A stretch of 64,000 nt of DNA from Dioscorea cayenensis subsp. rotundata (GCF_009730915.1 NC_052475.1:28953016-29017015); one strand, 5' to 3'. Positions 23,501 to 35,930 are shown, counted from the first letter of the stretch. The notes: a model not told the origin generated them from the sequence alone. Numbers and translations are program-made.

Positions 23501-25051
23501 AGATCGTAGAGAAGCTTTTAATATGGAGGTCTCTCCATGTTTAAGAGAACTAAGACTAGATGAGTTAAACCAGTAATCACCTGGCCAAAATGAAGGAAAC
23601 TATGACTGTAGAGGTTATACCTCCTTTCCCCAAAGTTAAGTGGCCGTGCATATTCTGGTGGCAAAGGTTCACTTGAGACAAATGTCACCTGCAGGTTCAA
23701 AATAAGATGGTTAATTTTTACTCATGTAGTATTTAATAAGTTTCAGCAGATAAACACACAATACAATTTTCAGAATGAGTGAAGTGAAGAGCATTGCTGG
23801 TTTGACAATTCTAAGACACAGTAAAGCAACAAATTAAAGGTATTTGGACACAAACACGCTCATATTTTTAGAAAAATTATAGGCAGTATTGACTCCAATA
23901 TGCTCACTAACTCAAAACAGCAATAACTTTGTTAGTATAACTGATCTGCAGCATTCCTGCATGCAGAAGATACAAAAAAGATCAGTTCCCGATTTTATTT
24001 AAAATGGCTCTTATTAAATCAATTTGAGCATAATATAATCTAATTCAAGAAAAACAGATGTTCTAGATGCTTTAATGATGGACGCTCTTTTACTCACGCC
24101 ACAAAAGCATCAGATCTGAGCAGAAGGTAACACATTCACGCAAGCAGGCGAAATAATGTCCAAGAAGGAAAAGGGATCAATGACCTGAGCAGAAGCCCCA
24201 CCAAGTTCAATGATCCCAGTGGTTTCTTGCGGATCACCTCCCAGAGTACCAAGAGCATAATTTGCAGCAACCCAAGCATAGCTGCCTTCATCAGTACCTA
24301 TCAAATTACCAGGTAAAACCAATCCCTCCAGTTTTGAGAAAAGAAAGTCTTGCAGATCCTAAAACACCCAACGCCTCAACATATCAAAGCAGCAAGCCAT
24401 CTAGAAAATAGGAACCAGATCCTAACGAACTCTAGAACTAAACAAAAGCTTTGATTTTTCACAAGAACAGATTAGAGGAATGCCGCCAAAATAGCTGAAA
24501 AATATGAAAAACCTAAACCACTTGCCTGGAATCACCGTAGCCCAATCATCCCGAAACCGAAATCCAGACGCCCTTAAAACTCTCCTACACGACTCCAAAA
24601 TCCTCTCCCTGGTCTCACTTTCAACCATTCTCAATCCAGCCGTCGCCATAAGCCTCACCTCCGTCTCGCCCCACAAATCCCTTGGCACGTGCCCCTTTCC
24701 AAACTCCAACAACCCAGCCAGCGACTCCCCAGCCCTCTCCGGCTCCTGAGCATACGCCGACAAGCCCGGATTAACCTTCATCTCCCCCGACGCCGCGAAA
24801 TCGATCTCCGGCACTATTCCTTCACCAATCCTCCACCCATAAACATGGATCCGGCTCCCAGAGCTCCCACCATCGATGACAATCCCGAATCGGAGCTGAG
24901 AAGGCGCACTTCTAATGGAAACAAGAATAAATACGAGGATGCAAACCAAGCCCACAACGACGCAAACGGGAAGACAAGGGATCCTGCGATGATGATATGG
25001 TTTGGTGGAGGTGGAGGAGAGCTTGAACGCCGCGTTGGGATCAAAAGCCAT
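20538..25051 (-). CDS. Apyrase / nucleoside triphosphate diphosphohydrolase, APY6-like (GDA1/CD39 family)
   Basis: Eight exons in coding order: 24526-25051, 24185-24297, 23581-23688, 23109-23163, 22136-22321, 21435-21532, 21082-21278, 20538-20805; 516 residues. The family splits the terminal phosphates off NTPs and NDPs, with the catalytic domain in the secretory lumen or outside the cell. Visible apyrase regions are ACR1 (VIDGGSSGSRIHVY, about residues 58-71), the ATAGLRM region, ACR3 (GTDEGSYAWVAANYALG) and ACR4 (GIIELGGASAQV). A membrane helix lies at about 28-47 and another near the C-terminus (LVLLFLLIIAALMVFTMVAV), followed by the short tail NPQLKTIYDLEKGRYIVTRI, very like Arabidopsis APY6. 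The first intron uses a GC donor (AG|GCAAGT). An in-frame ATG at 25150 lies in pyrimidine-rich leader-like sequence, so I chose 25051. Confidence 0.92.
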
Positions 25052-26141
25052 TGTAGATCTATGAATCAAGAGGGGAAATGGCCGGAAGAGAGAGAGGGAG
25101 AGAGGGATCGGCGCCGAAGAGTCTCCGGCCACCGCCTCTCCGCTCTCCACTCGCCGTCCGGTATGGATTAAAGTAAACGATGAGAGGTCAATGTCCTTTT
25201 TTATCGGGGGAGAGGATCAATGTGTGAAGAAGGGATACGCTGTGCCGCTTATTGTAAATTTTAATCTTACAATGCACACTTGTCACGCTAAGAAATTTCA
25301 TTAATTAATAATTTATTTTTGAGGGTTTTTGTTTGTAAATCATGAAAAATACTTCCAATTGTGTATTATAATTGTTTGTACGCTGAGGAACCTCAATAAT
25401 GTATTTATGTGGTTTTTGCCATCAATATTGGTTTTATGTTCTCAAAAATATTTTAAATTTACAGGTAATTATTTCTATTTTAATAATATTATATAGTTAT
25501 TTTATTAACTTTATATTTGATAGGATAAAAATTTTATGGGTTGGGGATTTTCTACCTCCACCCGGTATTGTTTTGTTTGGTTTTCACCAATTATAACAAT
25601 TTACCATTGTTGTCTCCTTAAGAATTTGATTATGTCTTTGTTCTAGTGGAATGGTATATGGTATATATATATATACATATTGAGTTTTCAAAAAATATAC
25701 AAATTGCTATAATATTTGAAAATTAAAGAAATAATTTAGAAATTTTAAGAGGGATGAAAAGAAATAATTGTTTTCTTCATATATGTATTTATAATTACTT
25801 ATTATTATTATTATTTATGCATATATGTGGCCCTTTCTGAAGTCATGAAACATTGAGCGCAATTGAGACTTGAGATTGAGACTTCAGTAAATATAAAATG
25901 TTTAATTTTAAGTTGTATTTTGGTCGGAGGGACTAAGCTTACTACGCTATTCAAATTCACTGTTTGATGACATGAAAATTTTAAATATTGAGGATTTATA
26001 TATACTATACTTTTTAACTCAATATAAGGGTGTATTTAGAATTATAAAGTTTTATAGGGTTTATTTAGAAATTACTTGTTAAAACCCTGGCTTCACTCGC
26101 TAGGGTTTTCACTCCAAAGCTTGCTCCCTTTTCCTTCAATC
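25052..26141. other. Divergent promoter region between the apyrase and EMB514-like genes
   Basis: About 1.1 kb between two head-to-head start codons. The apyrase leader (25052-25180) is GA/CT-rich. The middle is AT-rich with a (TA)n tract near 25660-25675. Nothing else is recognised apart from the telo-box near the right end. Confidence 0.5.
26101..26108 (+). promoter_or_regulatory. Telo-box-like motif upstream of the EMB514-like gene
   Basis: TAGGGTTT (reverse of AAACCCTA), with a second AAAACCCT at 26081-26088, lies 35-60 bp before the start codon. Such motifs are common in the leaders of translation and ribosome-biogenesis genes in plants. Confidence 0.45.
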
Positions 26142-29100
26142 ATGGCGGAAGAGGCAACAGAGATCCCCCAACCGATCGAGGAATCAAACCTATCACAGGA
26201 GGCATCGGCGCAGGATATGGAGCTGGAGCCCGTCTCCGGGTCCGCGGAAGCTGAAGGCGGCGTGGAGCAGCAGGAGGAGAACGGCGCCACCAAGAGAGCT
26301 AGGGACGATGTTGAGGAGGAGGAGGAGAACGATGGGAATTCGAAGAAGCAGAAGGTGGAGAAGTCTTTGGAAGAGGAGCGGCTTGAGAAGCTGAAGGAGA
26401 AGGGAGGAGAAAGTGATTCGAAGGAGGGTGAGAAGGGATCTGAGGGTCCTAAGAGTTTGGGCCCAAAAAACTTTGGTTCGTCGGTTGAGATGTTTGATTA
26501 TTTCATGAAGCTTCTGCATTCTTGGTCTACTAATCTCGATGTCAACAAGGTTTTTATTTTTTCCTGTTAATTTATTTGATTTGATTACATGCGAAAGTTA
26601 TGTGTTTTGCTCTCTTAATCATATGTTTTTCATTTTGCTTTTTTTCTTTTTTCATTTTTGAAGATTTAGGTTAGTTTAACAATTAGTTGTTAATTGGTGA
26701 TTGAAGTTGAAGCAGTCAAGGACACCTCCTTTTGTTGTCATGGTATAGCTTGTCTATTGTTGTCTTGAATAAGTTTAAGCAAAAAATCATCATTTACTCT
26801 TTGTGATTTCCTTTTGATCCCTATAAAACGATGTTTTTATAAAGTTTTATTGTTATTCTGAAACTTTTCCAGAGATTGAACTGGAAGATATTTTTAGAAG
26901 GTGCAGCTTAATGACTTCTGAACTAGCTTATAGTTTTGTTGATTATCATGTGAAAGATAAGAAAATAAAGAGAATGGATATTTGCTTAGAGATGGTTGTG
27001 GAGGTGGGAAGTGAAGGAAATGGTTACTCTGGCTTAAAGTAAAGGTACAAAAGAGGAGGAAATTCTTAGTGCCTTTGAATTCATGTATTTATGAATATGA
27101 GGAACTAATCCCCTTCCTTATATAATGAAAGATTTGGTTTAAGCCAATAATTGATTCATTCTCGTGGTAAAACCATATTCTTATGTGTCCTAGGACTCTA
27201 ATCTTCAGGAGGCTTTCTAAGTGGCCATGTATGTGTCTTTGGTGGATGGGCTTTATTTTGTTAGCAGGTTAAATTTCTTTTGTCATTTTCTTGCATGCAT
27301 TCACTGGGTGTTTGGTTGCGGTTGGAATAGTTGGTAGTCAGGATTGTAGTTTTGAAGTTAGAATATGGTTTGGAGAGAACTTTTATGTCAACAAAACTTT
27401 GACTCAATCAGTGCTAATTAAAACAAGTGTTTTGTAATTAAAACTGTAATTTATAATTAATAATTGATTCTTTTAATCATTAGTTATTAGTTGTGTTTAT
27501 TCAATTAATTAAAATTTGTAAAATGGCTTTTTTCCTTATTTTAACCTGTTCCGAAAGTGGTGTTTGCTTGGAGAGAGTGGACTTTCTCTCAATTTGTTCC
27601 CTAACCAAGCACCACCTGAATGTTCAAAAGAGTTAAGCCAAATGGTGGCAACTGATGCCTCAGGATAACTTTCTGTTATTATTTAAGATTGCCTGAGAAA
27701 TAGCTGCTATCAGGTTTGAATATGTTCTTTCACTAGTCATACTTATCTTTGTGAGGTAATTGCTTCTGAGAGCAAATAATGGGTATTTCTTGTTGCATTT
27801 TCCTTTGCTTCCCATGTCTGTTCACTGTCTTTCTGTTCTAGTTTAAGTTGATACATACTTGGAAATTGCAATCATGTATAAAGATTCGTGCAGTATTGGT
27901 ATGTAAGTTTGTCCAATGACTTATATTTTTTTTACAGTTCCTGATGCTTTCAAAGCTTAAAGGCCCATTGAGGAACAAGAAAATGACCTTGTGATTTAAA
28001 TCGTGATGAAACAATTTGTACCCTGAGTGCTTATTCAAATAGTTGCAACTTATGCATATTTAAAATTTCATTTCAAGATGCTTGCATTTGTGTGCTGGTT
28101 AAATGTGTTTTATATCAAGTGTACTTTCTTGTCTGAAAGAACCAATTCTAGTAGCTCCCTCTCTATTGACTTTGTACTCTCATTTAGGTTTGGTTCGATA
28201 TTTTAATATTGGCATCTTTTGAAATATTTAGAATGATACTTGATTGGTAAAAGACTCACCCTAGAACAGTGTTTAAATTTGGTTGCATGAATGGTGATTT
28301 AATTGGTCTATTAGAGTTCTCTAGTACTTTTATACGTTGCCATATTTTGTTGGCTGCCGTTCTTTTTGTTTTTTCTACTTCGTATTTATTCTCAAGAGTT
28401 CTAATAGCATTATAAGTGGAATCTCTTATAAAGAAAGAATAATCTTCAAACTCCAAACTACAAGTTGCGGGTTCAGTGAGATGGGAGCTTGTGAATGGAT
28501 AGAGTTATAGCATTGGGCAAAACTGATTAGTTGATCTAACGATTATGCAAGGTACCATATCATCATTTACAATCTTTAGTCATACTTGACATTTTTGTAT
28601 TCAATGGAATGATTTATAAGGTGAAACCATCAGCTTATGACATTAGTAATTTATCAATTACCATATTTCCTTGATTTTAAATTTCAATATTACCCATTTT
28701 TGATGGCACATCAATAGCTAATATTGGTACATATTATTTCCACAAATCTGCTTGATTCTTTGATAAAGTAAACTTGAACCAGTATTGGGCGAGCTTTAGT
28801 GACTGTAACGCTATATTTAGAAAGTCAACATCCTCCTTGTTTTACAACTAGTGGTGGTCATTATTTTTAGAAGCATGAATCATCTGATACATCACATTCT
28901 GGTCCTTTTCTGCAGTATGAACACCTGGTTTTACTGGACTTGATCAAGAAGGGACACCCAGAGCCTGACAAGAAGATCGGAGTTGGAATCCAGGCATTCC
29001 AAGTTCGAGTCCATCCAGCCTGGAAAAGCCGCTGCTTCTTCCTTGTGCGATCTGATGGGACCTCTGATGATTTCAGCTTCCGCAAATGTGTGGACCACAT

Positions 29101-29233
29101 CCTCCCCTTACCTGATAACATGAAGGTGCCTTCAGCTTCAAATGGCAGTAAACACAAGGGAGGTGGCCATGTTGGCAAATCCGGTGGTGGTGGAAGAAGG
29201 GGACACGGTCATGGCAAACGGGGAGGAAAGTAA
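26142..29233 (+). CDS. EMBRYO DEFECTIVE 514-like protein (DCL / DUF3223 domain)
   Basis: Two exons, 26142-26549 and 28916-29233, separated by a 2366-bp intron; 241 residues. Residues 1-115 are charged and low-complexity, rich in E, K and D, with a possible nuclear signal (KRARDDVEEEEE, SKKQKVEK). A DCL-type domain follows: SLGPKNFGSSVEMFDYFMKL, then after the splice LDLIKKGHPEPDKKIGVGIQ, FQVRVHPAWKSRCFFLVRSD and DDFSFRKCVDHILPLP. The tail is Gly/His/Lys-rich (GKSGGGGRRGHGHGKRGG). Arabidopsis EMB514 has this layout and is needed for embryo development; related DCL proteins act in chloroplast rRNA processing. The acidic start and lack of a transit peptide argue for a nuclear or nucleolar place, which is inference. 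The ATG at 26142 follows a telo-box leader and fits homologues. Confidence 0.88.
27296..27624. mobile_element. Candidate MITE in the EMB514-like intron
   Basis: The left end CATTCACTGGGTGTTTGGTT and the reverse complement of the right end (CATTCAGGTGGTGCTTGGTT) match at most positions. The interior has no coding sequence. Terminal GGTGTTTGGTT words are common in Harbinger- and hAT-type plant MITEs. No clear target duplication is found, so the call is tentative. Confidence 0.4.
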
Positions 29234-30602
29234 CTGCTTGCCTCTTTTTGTACTCTCCTCGGTTGTATCCAGTTCAGGACTTTGTCTTCTGGTTATGTAG
29301 TTGCAGTAGACTGCAAAATTTTGTACTGGAGGAGTGTTTTGTTGTTCTGGTTTGTTACTTTACACGGATTTTAAATTATATCTAATTTCCTTGCTTCTCC
29401 GAGAGATTTAATCACTTGTTGTGAACTCCATGCAATTTGTTTTCGAACATATAAGTGTATAGTATTTGACTTCTTGCTTCTGGTTTCAAGGAGAAAAAAT
29501 ATGTATAAATGCTTACTTATTTGCGATTATAATTTTATTTAATTGTTTAAATATAAAAGTTTTTTTTATGAAAAATGGTAATGAAGTTCCCACCAGACTT
29601 GTTTCTTTGGATGAAAGAAGTTCCCATCAGACTTAACTAACAACTTTCTCAAACTTGCTTGCCTTCTCATTCTCTTGTATCATTGAATAAGATATCCTCT
29701 CATTCTAACATCAATGCGTTACGCTTATCCCTTTTTAGAGTAACAATTAACTTCTTGGGAAATTATTTTCTCATTTTCTTGGCAAAAACTTAATTAAAAA
29801 CAAGAAAATTTGGATCACCTAACCACATCTTCATTAATGGAAGAGTCTTTCATATGGTTCATATTAAGATAATCTCTTATGCAATGTATTATGTATAAAA
29901 CATAAGGACATTTAACAAAATTTAATATGGATCAAGTTGCATTACTAAGAATTAAGTAATACAGTATTTAATTTTAAGATCATTTCGTATCTTTGGAAAG
30001 TATTATAATAACTTGTTGAACTTAAACTATATGCAAAAAAAATAACCCTCTTCTATACTGACTTCTTATTAGTTAATTAGTCACTGATTAAACTCTAGGT
30101 TTGAATCTCAAAGCCAACTTGCTTATCTTTATTCAACAAACCTCCAAGCAAAGCTTCTTCTCACCATGTGTTCTAACTTCCAAGTCAATGAACATATTTC
30201 TAAATCAAAAAAGTTTTATAACGAACATATGTATATAAATTTGGTGTGTGTGTGTATATATATTTATATGGTAATTTTGGTGTTTGGTTGAATATGTTTC
30301 ACCATTCGATAAATATGTGATTTATTCATATTATTAAAAATAAAATAAAATGTGTTTCACCAACCAAATTGGAGATTTGGAGTACATGTTAGTTATATCC
30401 AAAAAAATGTATTCACATGGTAATCCATTGTTTTTTTATATTCATTTTATCAAAAGTCTATAGGAAAACAAATCATGTGCCAAAAAAGGGTTTTAAAAAC
30501 ACAAGTAAGTTGAAGAGACATGGTTGCTTGATGATCATGAACGTTTTCCATGTTCTCCCATAACTTAATAATTTAGAAGAGGGTAACCTGCCAATCTTAG
30601 CT
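29234..30602. other. Intergenic DNA with a minute LINE-tail insertion
   Basis: AT-rich, without a recognisable gene. A 48-bp LINE tail with target duplication sits at 30305-30352. The right end is the RNase promoter. Confidence 0.5.
30305..30352 (+). mobile_element. 48-bp LINE tail with 10-bp TSD
   Basis: TGTTTCACCA at 30295-30304 is repeated at 30353-30362. Between the copies lies only AATATGTGATTTATTCATAT-type tail sequence and an A-rich end, resembling the last bases of the LINE family seen at 8941-8979. This looks like an extreme 5' truncation. Confidence 0.5.
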
Positions 30603-30610
30603 TATAAATA
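30603..30610 (+). promoter_or_regulatory. TATA box of the RNase T2 gene
   Basis: TATAAATA stands 75 bp upstream of the start codon at 30685, which gives a leader of roughly 45-50 nt. Confidence 0.65.
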
Positions 30611-30684
30611 CAGCAATGGCCGGCCATTCATATCATTCAAACTCATTTAGTTAGTTGGTATCTTGAGGAAAAAAAAAAAAAAGC

Positions 30685-31603
30685 ATGAAGAGCAAAACCT
30701 TCTCTTTTCCCTTCATATCTCTTCTCCTCCTCCTGTTTGTAGTTCTTTCTGCTGCAAAGAGTTATGACTTCTTTTACTTTGTTCAACAGGTATAAATTAT
30801 GTTTTTTTTCCTTGCTCTATCAAATATTCAAATATATATATATATATATATGTTGATATGTGTATATATAATTGTGGTGGATTTACATACAGTGGCCGGG
30901 ATCATACTGTGATACAAGACGGGGTTGTTGTTATCCGACGACGGGGAAGCCGGAGGCAAACTTCACCATCCACGGCCTCTGGCCAAATTATGACAATGGC
31001 AAATATCCTCATGATTGTGATTATGAAAATCTGTATGATGCAACCAAGGTCTGTTACACATTTCCTGTGTCCAAATTATATTATATTAATTGTGTATTAT
31101 TTATTTATATATTTTGTTAAAGAAGAGACATATTATTTGGATTCGATTCAACTCAAAAGCTTTGATTTGGAGTGATGCAGATAGAAGATCTGTTACCGGA
31201 GATGCAAACCAAGTGGCCAACACTTGCATGTCCGAGCGCGGACGGGAACAAGTTCTGGGCGCATGAGTGGAACAAGCATGGCACCTGCTCCGAGTCCATA
31301 CTCAATCAATACTCATACTTCCAGGCTGGACTTGATCTCCAGACCAAAGCTAACATTCTTAGCATCCTCGAGGACGCCGACATTAGGCCCGATGGAGCAT
31401 TATACAGCACCGAGCACATCACTGAAGTGATTAAGGAGGCGCTCGGAGTGCTCCCCAGCATTGAATGTAACAGGGATGAGTCTCGCAATCCCCAGCTCTT
31501 CCAGATCTACCTGTGTGTTGATAAATTAGGCAAGGATTTCATTGATTGTCCCTTTTATCCAAAGCGCAAGTGTAGTCCTGAGATTGAATTCCCTGCTTTT
31601 TAA
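30685..31603 (+). CDS. S-like ribonuclease, RNase T2 family
   Basis: Three exons, 30685-30789, 30893-31048 and 31181-31603, encode 227 residues, normal for S-like RNases. A signal peptide covers about residues 1-25 (leucine-rich core then SAAKS), so the enzyme enters the secretory path (vacuole or apoplast). Both catalytic blocks are present: CAS I FTIHGLWPNY and CAS II FWAHEWNKHGTC, each with its active-site histidine. Family cysteines are visible (SYCDTRRGCCYP, HDCDYE, LACPS, CVDKLGKDFIDCPFYP). T2 enzymes cut single-stranded RNA through 2',3'-cyclic phosphates; S-like members serve phosphate recycling, senescence, wounding or storage. The roughly 100-bp and 130-bp introns are AT-rich, the first with a (TA)n tract. 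Which of these roles applies cannot be read from the sequence. Confidence 0.94.
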
Positions 31604-34489
31604 TTAGCTAGTGTGTAAGTGCAGCCTTTCTGGGCTCACTCTTTTGAATTATCTTAATAATTAATGAATTAATGCATGAAGACTTATATTTTCAGGGTGT
31701 TTGTTTGATTGTGTTAATTTGAAGTTGTTTTGGAGAAAAAAAAGGAAGAGCAAAACAGAACAGAACATGGACAGTAATTAGTTGAGTAATATTGCTGCAA
31801 TGAGGACAAGCCCAGCAGGGCTTACCAATAAGTTTGTTGTCCATTTTGTTCATGAGTGATATGGTTGTCACTGGATTGCAATTGTAGACTAATTTAGTGG
31901 AAGGATAGACTGGTGAGTGGTGAGAGTTTGATTCTCGGTTGATAGTATATTTCTAGAAGTTATGAATAGTGATTGTGTACAGGTGGTTCCAGTGCCCACG
32001 TGAGCGTGGCCCCATCCCCACTTGTTCTATCGAGTTTTGTGCACGTCTTTAGGGTCTCTAGTGGGTCCGTCCTGTTTCTCTTCCTTTAATATATATATAT
32101 ATATATATAAACCAACTAGATGGAAATGGGTTGGTTTGGACTTCCTAACATGCTTTCCTGGAAAGAGAGCAAGCTGTCTGAACAGTATGGACCAAGAGGG
32201 GCATGAAAGAGTTTTGATCAAGCTTAACATTCATTGATGATATGTAATTAATTGTAGACAATTTTTTTTAGCATTAAGTTACCGTTATCTCTTTTATCTT
32301 TGTAATGGAGTTTTGCTTGTAGGATAACTAGTCTATAAATTCTAATTTCTTCATCATCTTCATAAATAATGACACCGATTAATTAATTTTAATATATTAT
32401 ATTTTAATTTTAATAAAAATAAACCAGCTTTCTTTGTTCTAGATTTTTCTAAAAAAGTAATAGTTCTTTATGGATTAAACTCTTTTCCAACCAGTGGTTG
32501 AGTTATGTAGAAGAGAAGGGGCAATCGTCTTAAATATATTTTATAAATATGACAAATAAAATTTGAATTTTGTATTGTTAATATGAAAAAGGTTTATATA
32601 TATATATATATATATTTTATAGGGTATAATATGTAATTAAACAATTAAATTTTTTAGAGCCTGATATGAAGAAATAATTAAATTTTACAAAGTTTAATTT
32701 AAAAATAAGTCTCTAAATTTAATGCCCTATCAATTAAATTTTTTTTGCAAATATAGTTAAATAAAACGTGACTAATGTAATTCCTTATAGCTACAAAAGA
32801 GAAGTGAATTGGATTGACTTGAAGTTACATCCCATTTACATGTTAAACTTCATATGGATGACAAATTTAAGGTCCCTTTTGCATGAATCAAACAAGTTTT
32901 TTTCATTGGAAGGTAACTTATAAAATGAAGTTTATTTCTTTAATTTTCCCCATTTTGTATTAGCATGTTCATCTTTATAAATTCCCTTCAGACTGTTATC
33001 TTCATTTTATTGAATGTAACAACAATGAATGTATGGATTTTTCTTTTTTTTTTATATATATATATATACCTTTTCTTTTAACAAAAACTTAAATGAGAAA
33101 TTAGAAAAAACTAAATGCTCTAGCAGATATAAATCTTATTATTTAGTTAATTTTATCAAATCAAGATGATGAATACTTTATATTGTTTACGCGGATAAAT
33201 TATATTAGGGACCTTCATAGATTGGTTACACTGTTACATAACATTTTCAATGTTTTCTATAAGGGTGTACTTGGGAGAAAAGGTTTGGAAAGGTTTTGAA
33301 GGTTTCATAAAGTAAGAGTTGAGGGTTAAAGAATTTTTTGGACAATTTTGCCCTTCTAATAATTTTATAATTACAAGTTATGTTACAATGTGTATTATGT
33401 ATTTTGAGGAAACTATGTAGATTATGGTTTATTTAAATGAAATATTATGTATTTTGATGGTTTAATGAATATTATTTTACTCATTTTATGGTTTATTTTA
33501 TTATTATTTGTCATAATTGCCGGTGCTACAATAGTTTTTATTACATTTGTGATTTTTTTTTAAATTTTGATAAATTTCATGTTGTAATGACAAAGACTCA
33601 AACCAAAAATTTGGATTAATTGTGCAAAAACATAAATAAAAATAATCCAAATGCCTATGCTTTTTGTGTTTGAATTAAAATAAATACAAGAGTATTTAGT
33701 AATAGCAGTATATAACTTTACGTTTTTTTACTTCCAAGCCAACCACAAAATGATGAAAACCCTTACTTTACCTTCCATTCACCACCAAGCAAGATGTAGA
33801 TTCAACCCTTCCCTTCCATTCCCTTCGTCTCCCTGTCCACTATTTTTATGAACCCACCCCTCACTTCATCCAAATAAACCTTTCCACTCTATCTGAGTAT
33901 CATTTCTTATTCATGACAACATGGATATATATATATATATATACATCATATACATCTCTCTATATATATTTAATTTTAAAAAATTACAAAATATAAAAGA
34001 AATTTATTCGATTTACCTAGCTGGGCCACATCAATGTTGAATATACTTTAATGATTTATATTGTAATTTTTGTATATTATGGTTTATAAGCTCTATGATT
34101 TTTCTTAATTTTGTAAATATTTTTTATACATGTTGATGTTTCATAAAAATACCTGCATGCAAATAATTAATTTTTAAAATTATATATATTAACATGTGGA
34201 GAAAAGGAGGGCGGGCTCATGCTTCTTGTGCATAAAAATTCTGATTTTTAAAATTACTTTTTAATAATAATCTCTATAAACATTGAACAGGCATTTTTGA
34301 TGTATTAATACTCAAGAAGGTTGTGAAGAATATCATCTCTCATGCATAATTAATTGACTGAGACTTTTAAAACTATTAACTAGATTCTACTAATCTCTTA
34401 GGAATGTTTGCATTGATGCTAAAGAAATCATTCAAATAATAATCCGAGTACATACAAAAATTAACAAGTCTTGGGGTTCCACTTCATAT
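31604..34489. other. AT-rich intergenic DNA
   Basis: No gene is recognised. (TA)n tracts lie near 32090, 32600, 33055 and 33930. The stretch 31885-32095 has weak tRNA-like promoter words and might be a SINE. The part 33265-33900 has G-rich and C-rich ends like some MITEs, but no convincing inverted repeat. Confidence 0.5.
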
Positions 34490-35930
34490 ATATATATATA
34501 TATATACACCCGTAGAAACACATAAAACCGAACAACACAAATAAAGACAAAAAACAAACAGAGAGAAAAAACATGAGTGAGACAAAAGAACTAGAGAGGG
34601 ATCACCAGAGATGATACACACCTAAAACTTACACACTGAAAAATAGAAAAAATACTGGAAGTGACTAAGCAAACGAGGTCCACCAGAAAGCGACGTAGGT
34701 CAACTCAGATGAGCTAAGTGCAAAGTTGTCAGGCCCAGACCGGTCCGGCCGGTTCAACTGGAAAAATCGGGAACCAGCCATGTGGCCAGCCCGGGTATAC
34801 CCCATTGAACCGGGTATTAAAAAACCCGATATTAACCCGGTGACCCGGGCGGTTCAACCGGAAACTGGTTGACCTGGCTGGGTCAATCGGGTCACAATGT
34901 TTAATTTTTTGTTTACAATATTTAATAATTTATTATTATTTTCTCATTAGACAATAAATAGAATTACAATATATATATATATATCATAAACATACTAACA
35001 AAAATTAATATTTAAAAATAAAATCTATTAATGTGTTATGTAAATATTTTCTAAAAATTTAATTTATTAAGAAAATAAAATAATAAATAAGTGTAATTTT
35101 ATTATAAAAATATAAAATTAAAGTATTCTAATTAAATAAAAAATATAAGAAAATTTAAAACAAAATAAAAACTCAATTGAGATATAAGAATTAGTGAATT
35201 AAATTTCTTCTCTATTTTAACAAAATCAACCAATAAATAAATAAATGACATAATTAGAAAACTCTACTATATATAAGGTCATTTATCAATTTAAATATCA
35301 AATTTAAGTAGGTTTTTATATTATAATTATGGGTTTAATATTATATTTGCTCATTATTAATTATTATAATATTTTTTTATATTTAATTATTGACTTTCTG
35401 TTCAAACTCCCTGCTCGACCCTTTGGCCGAACCCATCGACCCCTAACCCACTGGCATTAGCCTGGGTTATCACCTGGGCTAGGGTCTAACAACCTTGGCT
35501 AAGCGAGATCACTCTTGGGGCTAGTGTTGCAGCGTCGTGTTGGCTGAATCTGATGATCTAGCGCTTAGAAAATCTATCGAGCGCTTGATATTTTGGATAG
35601 AGGTATTGGGAAGTTGGTGCTGATCCCTAACTATGGAAATCCAAGCAAGTAGCGTGCGAGTGTCTTTTGACCATTAAAGAAACTGGTTGAAGAACACTTA
35701 AATATTTTTTTTCCAACCAAATATTTCAGAAAATAAATCTGAAAAAAAATCCAAAATGACAGCTAGTTACCCTCTAAAAAAGGAATTCAGGCTGCCCAAA
35801 TCTCTAAAAAAGATGGGGGAAGAGATTGGATGTTTAGGTTAAACTTGAAGAAGCTCCAGATGCGTTCTAAGAATTCACGACTGATTAGAAAGCGGTCCAC
35901 TCTTTCAGAGTCTTTGTGACATAATCAAAG
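34490..35930 (-). repeat. Degraded repeat DNA (possibly an old minus-strand LINE) hosting a hAT element
   Basis: The sequence on either side of the hAT insertion (34500-34712 and 35506-35930) is GC-richer than its surroundings. On the minus strand it ends in CTCTGGTGATCCCTCTC..., then TTTTATGTGTTTCTACGG and a (TA)n tail, faintly like the LINE 3' ends elsewhere in this window. No intact coding part remains. A 28-bp stretch at 35881-35908 recurs, split in two, at 37423-37484. Confidence 0.35.
34721..35497. mobile_element. Non-autonomous hAT element (777 bp) with 8-bp TSD
   Basis: The left end CAAAGTTGTCAGGCCC and the reverse complement of the right end CAAGGTTGTTAGACCC match at 13 of 16 positions and start with the hAT-typical CA. 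Flanks GCTAAGTG (34713-34720) and GCTAAGCG (35498-35505) are an 8-bp duplication with one mismatch. GC-rich subterminal blocks (CCGGTCCGGCCGGTTCAA; CCGAACCCATCGACCCC) enclose an AT-rich core. No transposase is seen. Confidence 0.8.

Noticed and set aside
25049-25150. Upstream in-frame ATG adding 33 residues to the apyrase
   Set aside because: The added part is translated pyrimidine-rich leader sequence; the ATG at 25051 gives a normal short cytosolic tail before the membrane helix. Not excluded.
24689-25171. 160-residue plus-strand frame
   Set aside because: Antisense to the GC-richer first exon of the apyrase gene.
33265-33900. Possible MITE with G-rich left and C-rich right ends
   Set aside because: The ends pair only weakly and no target duplication could be found.
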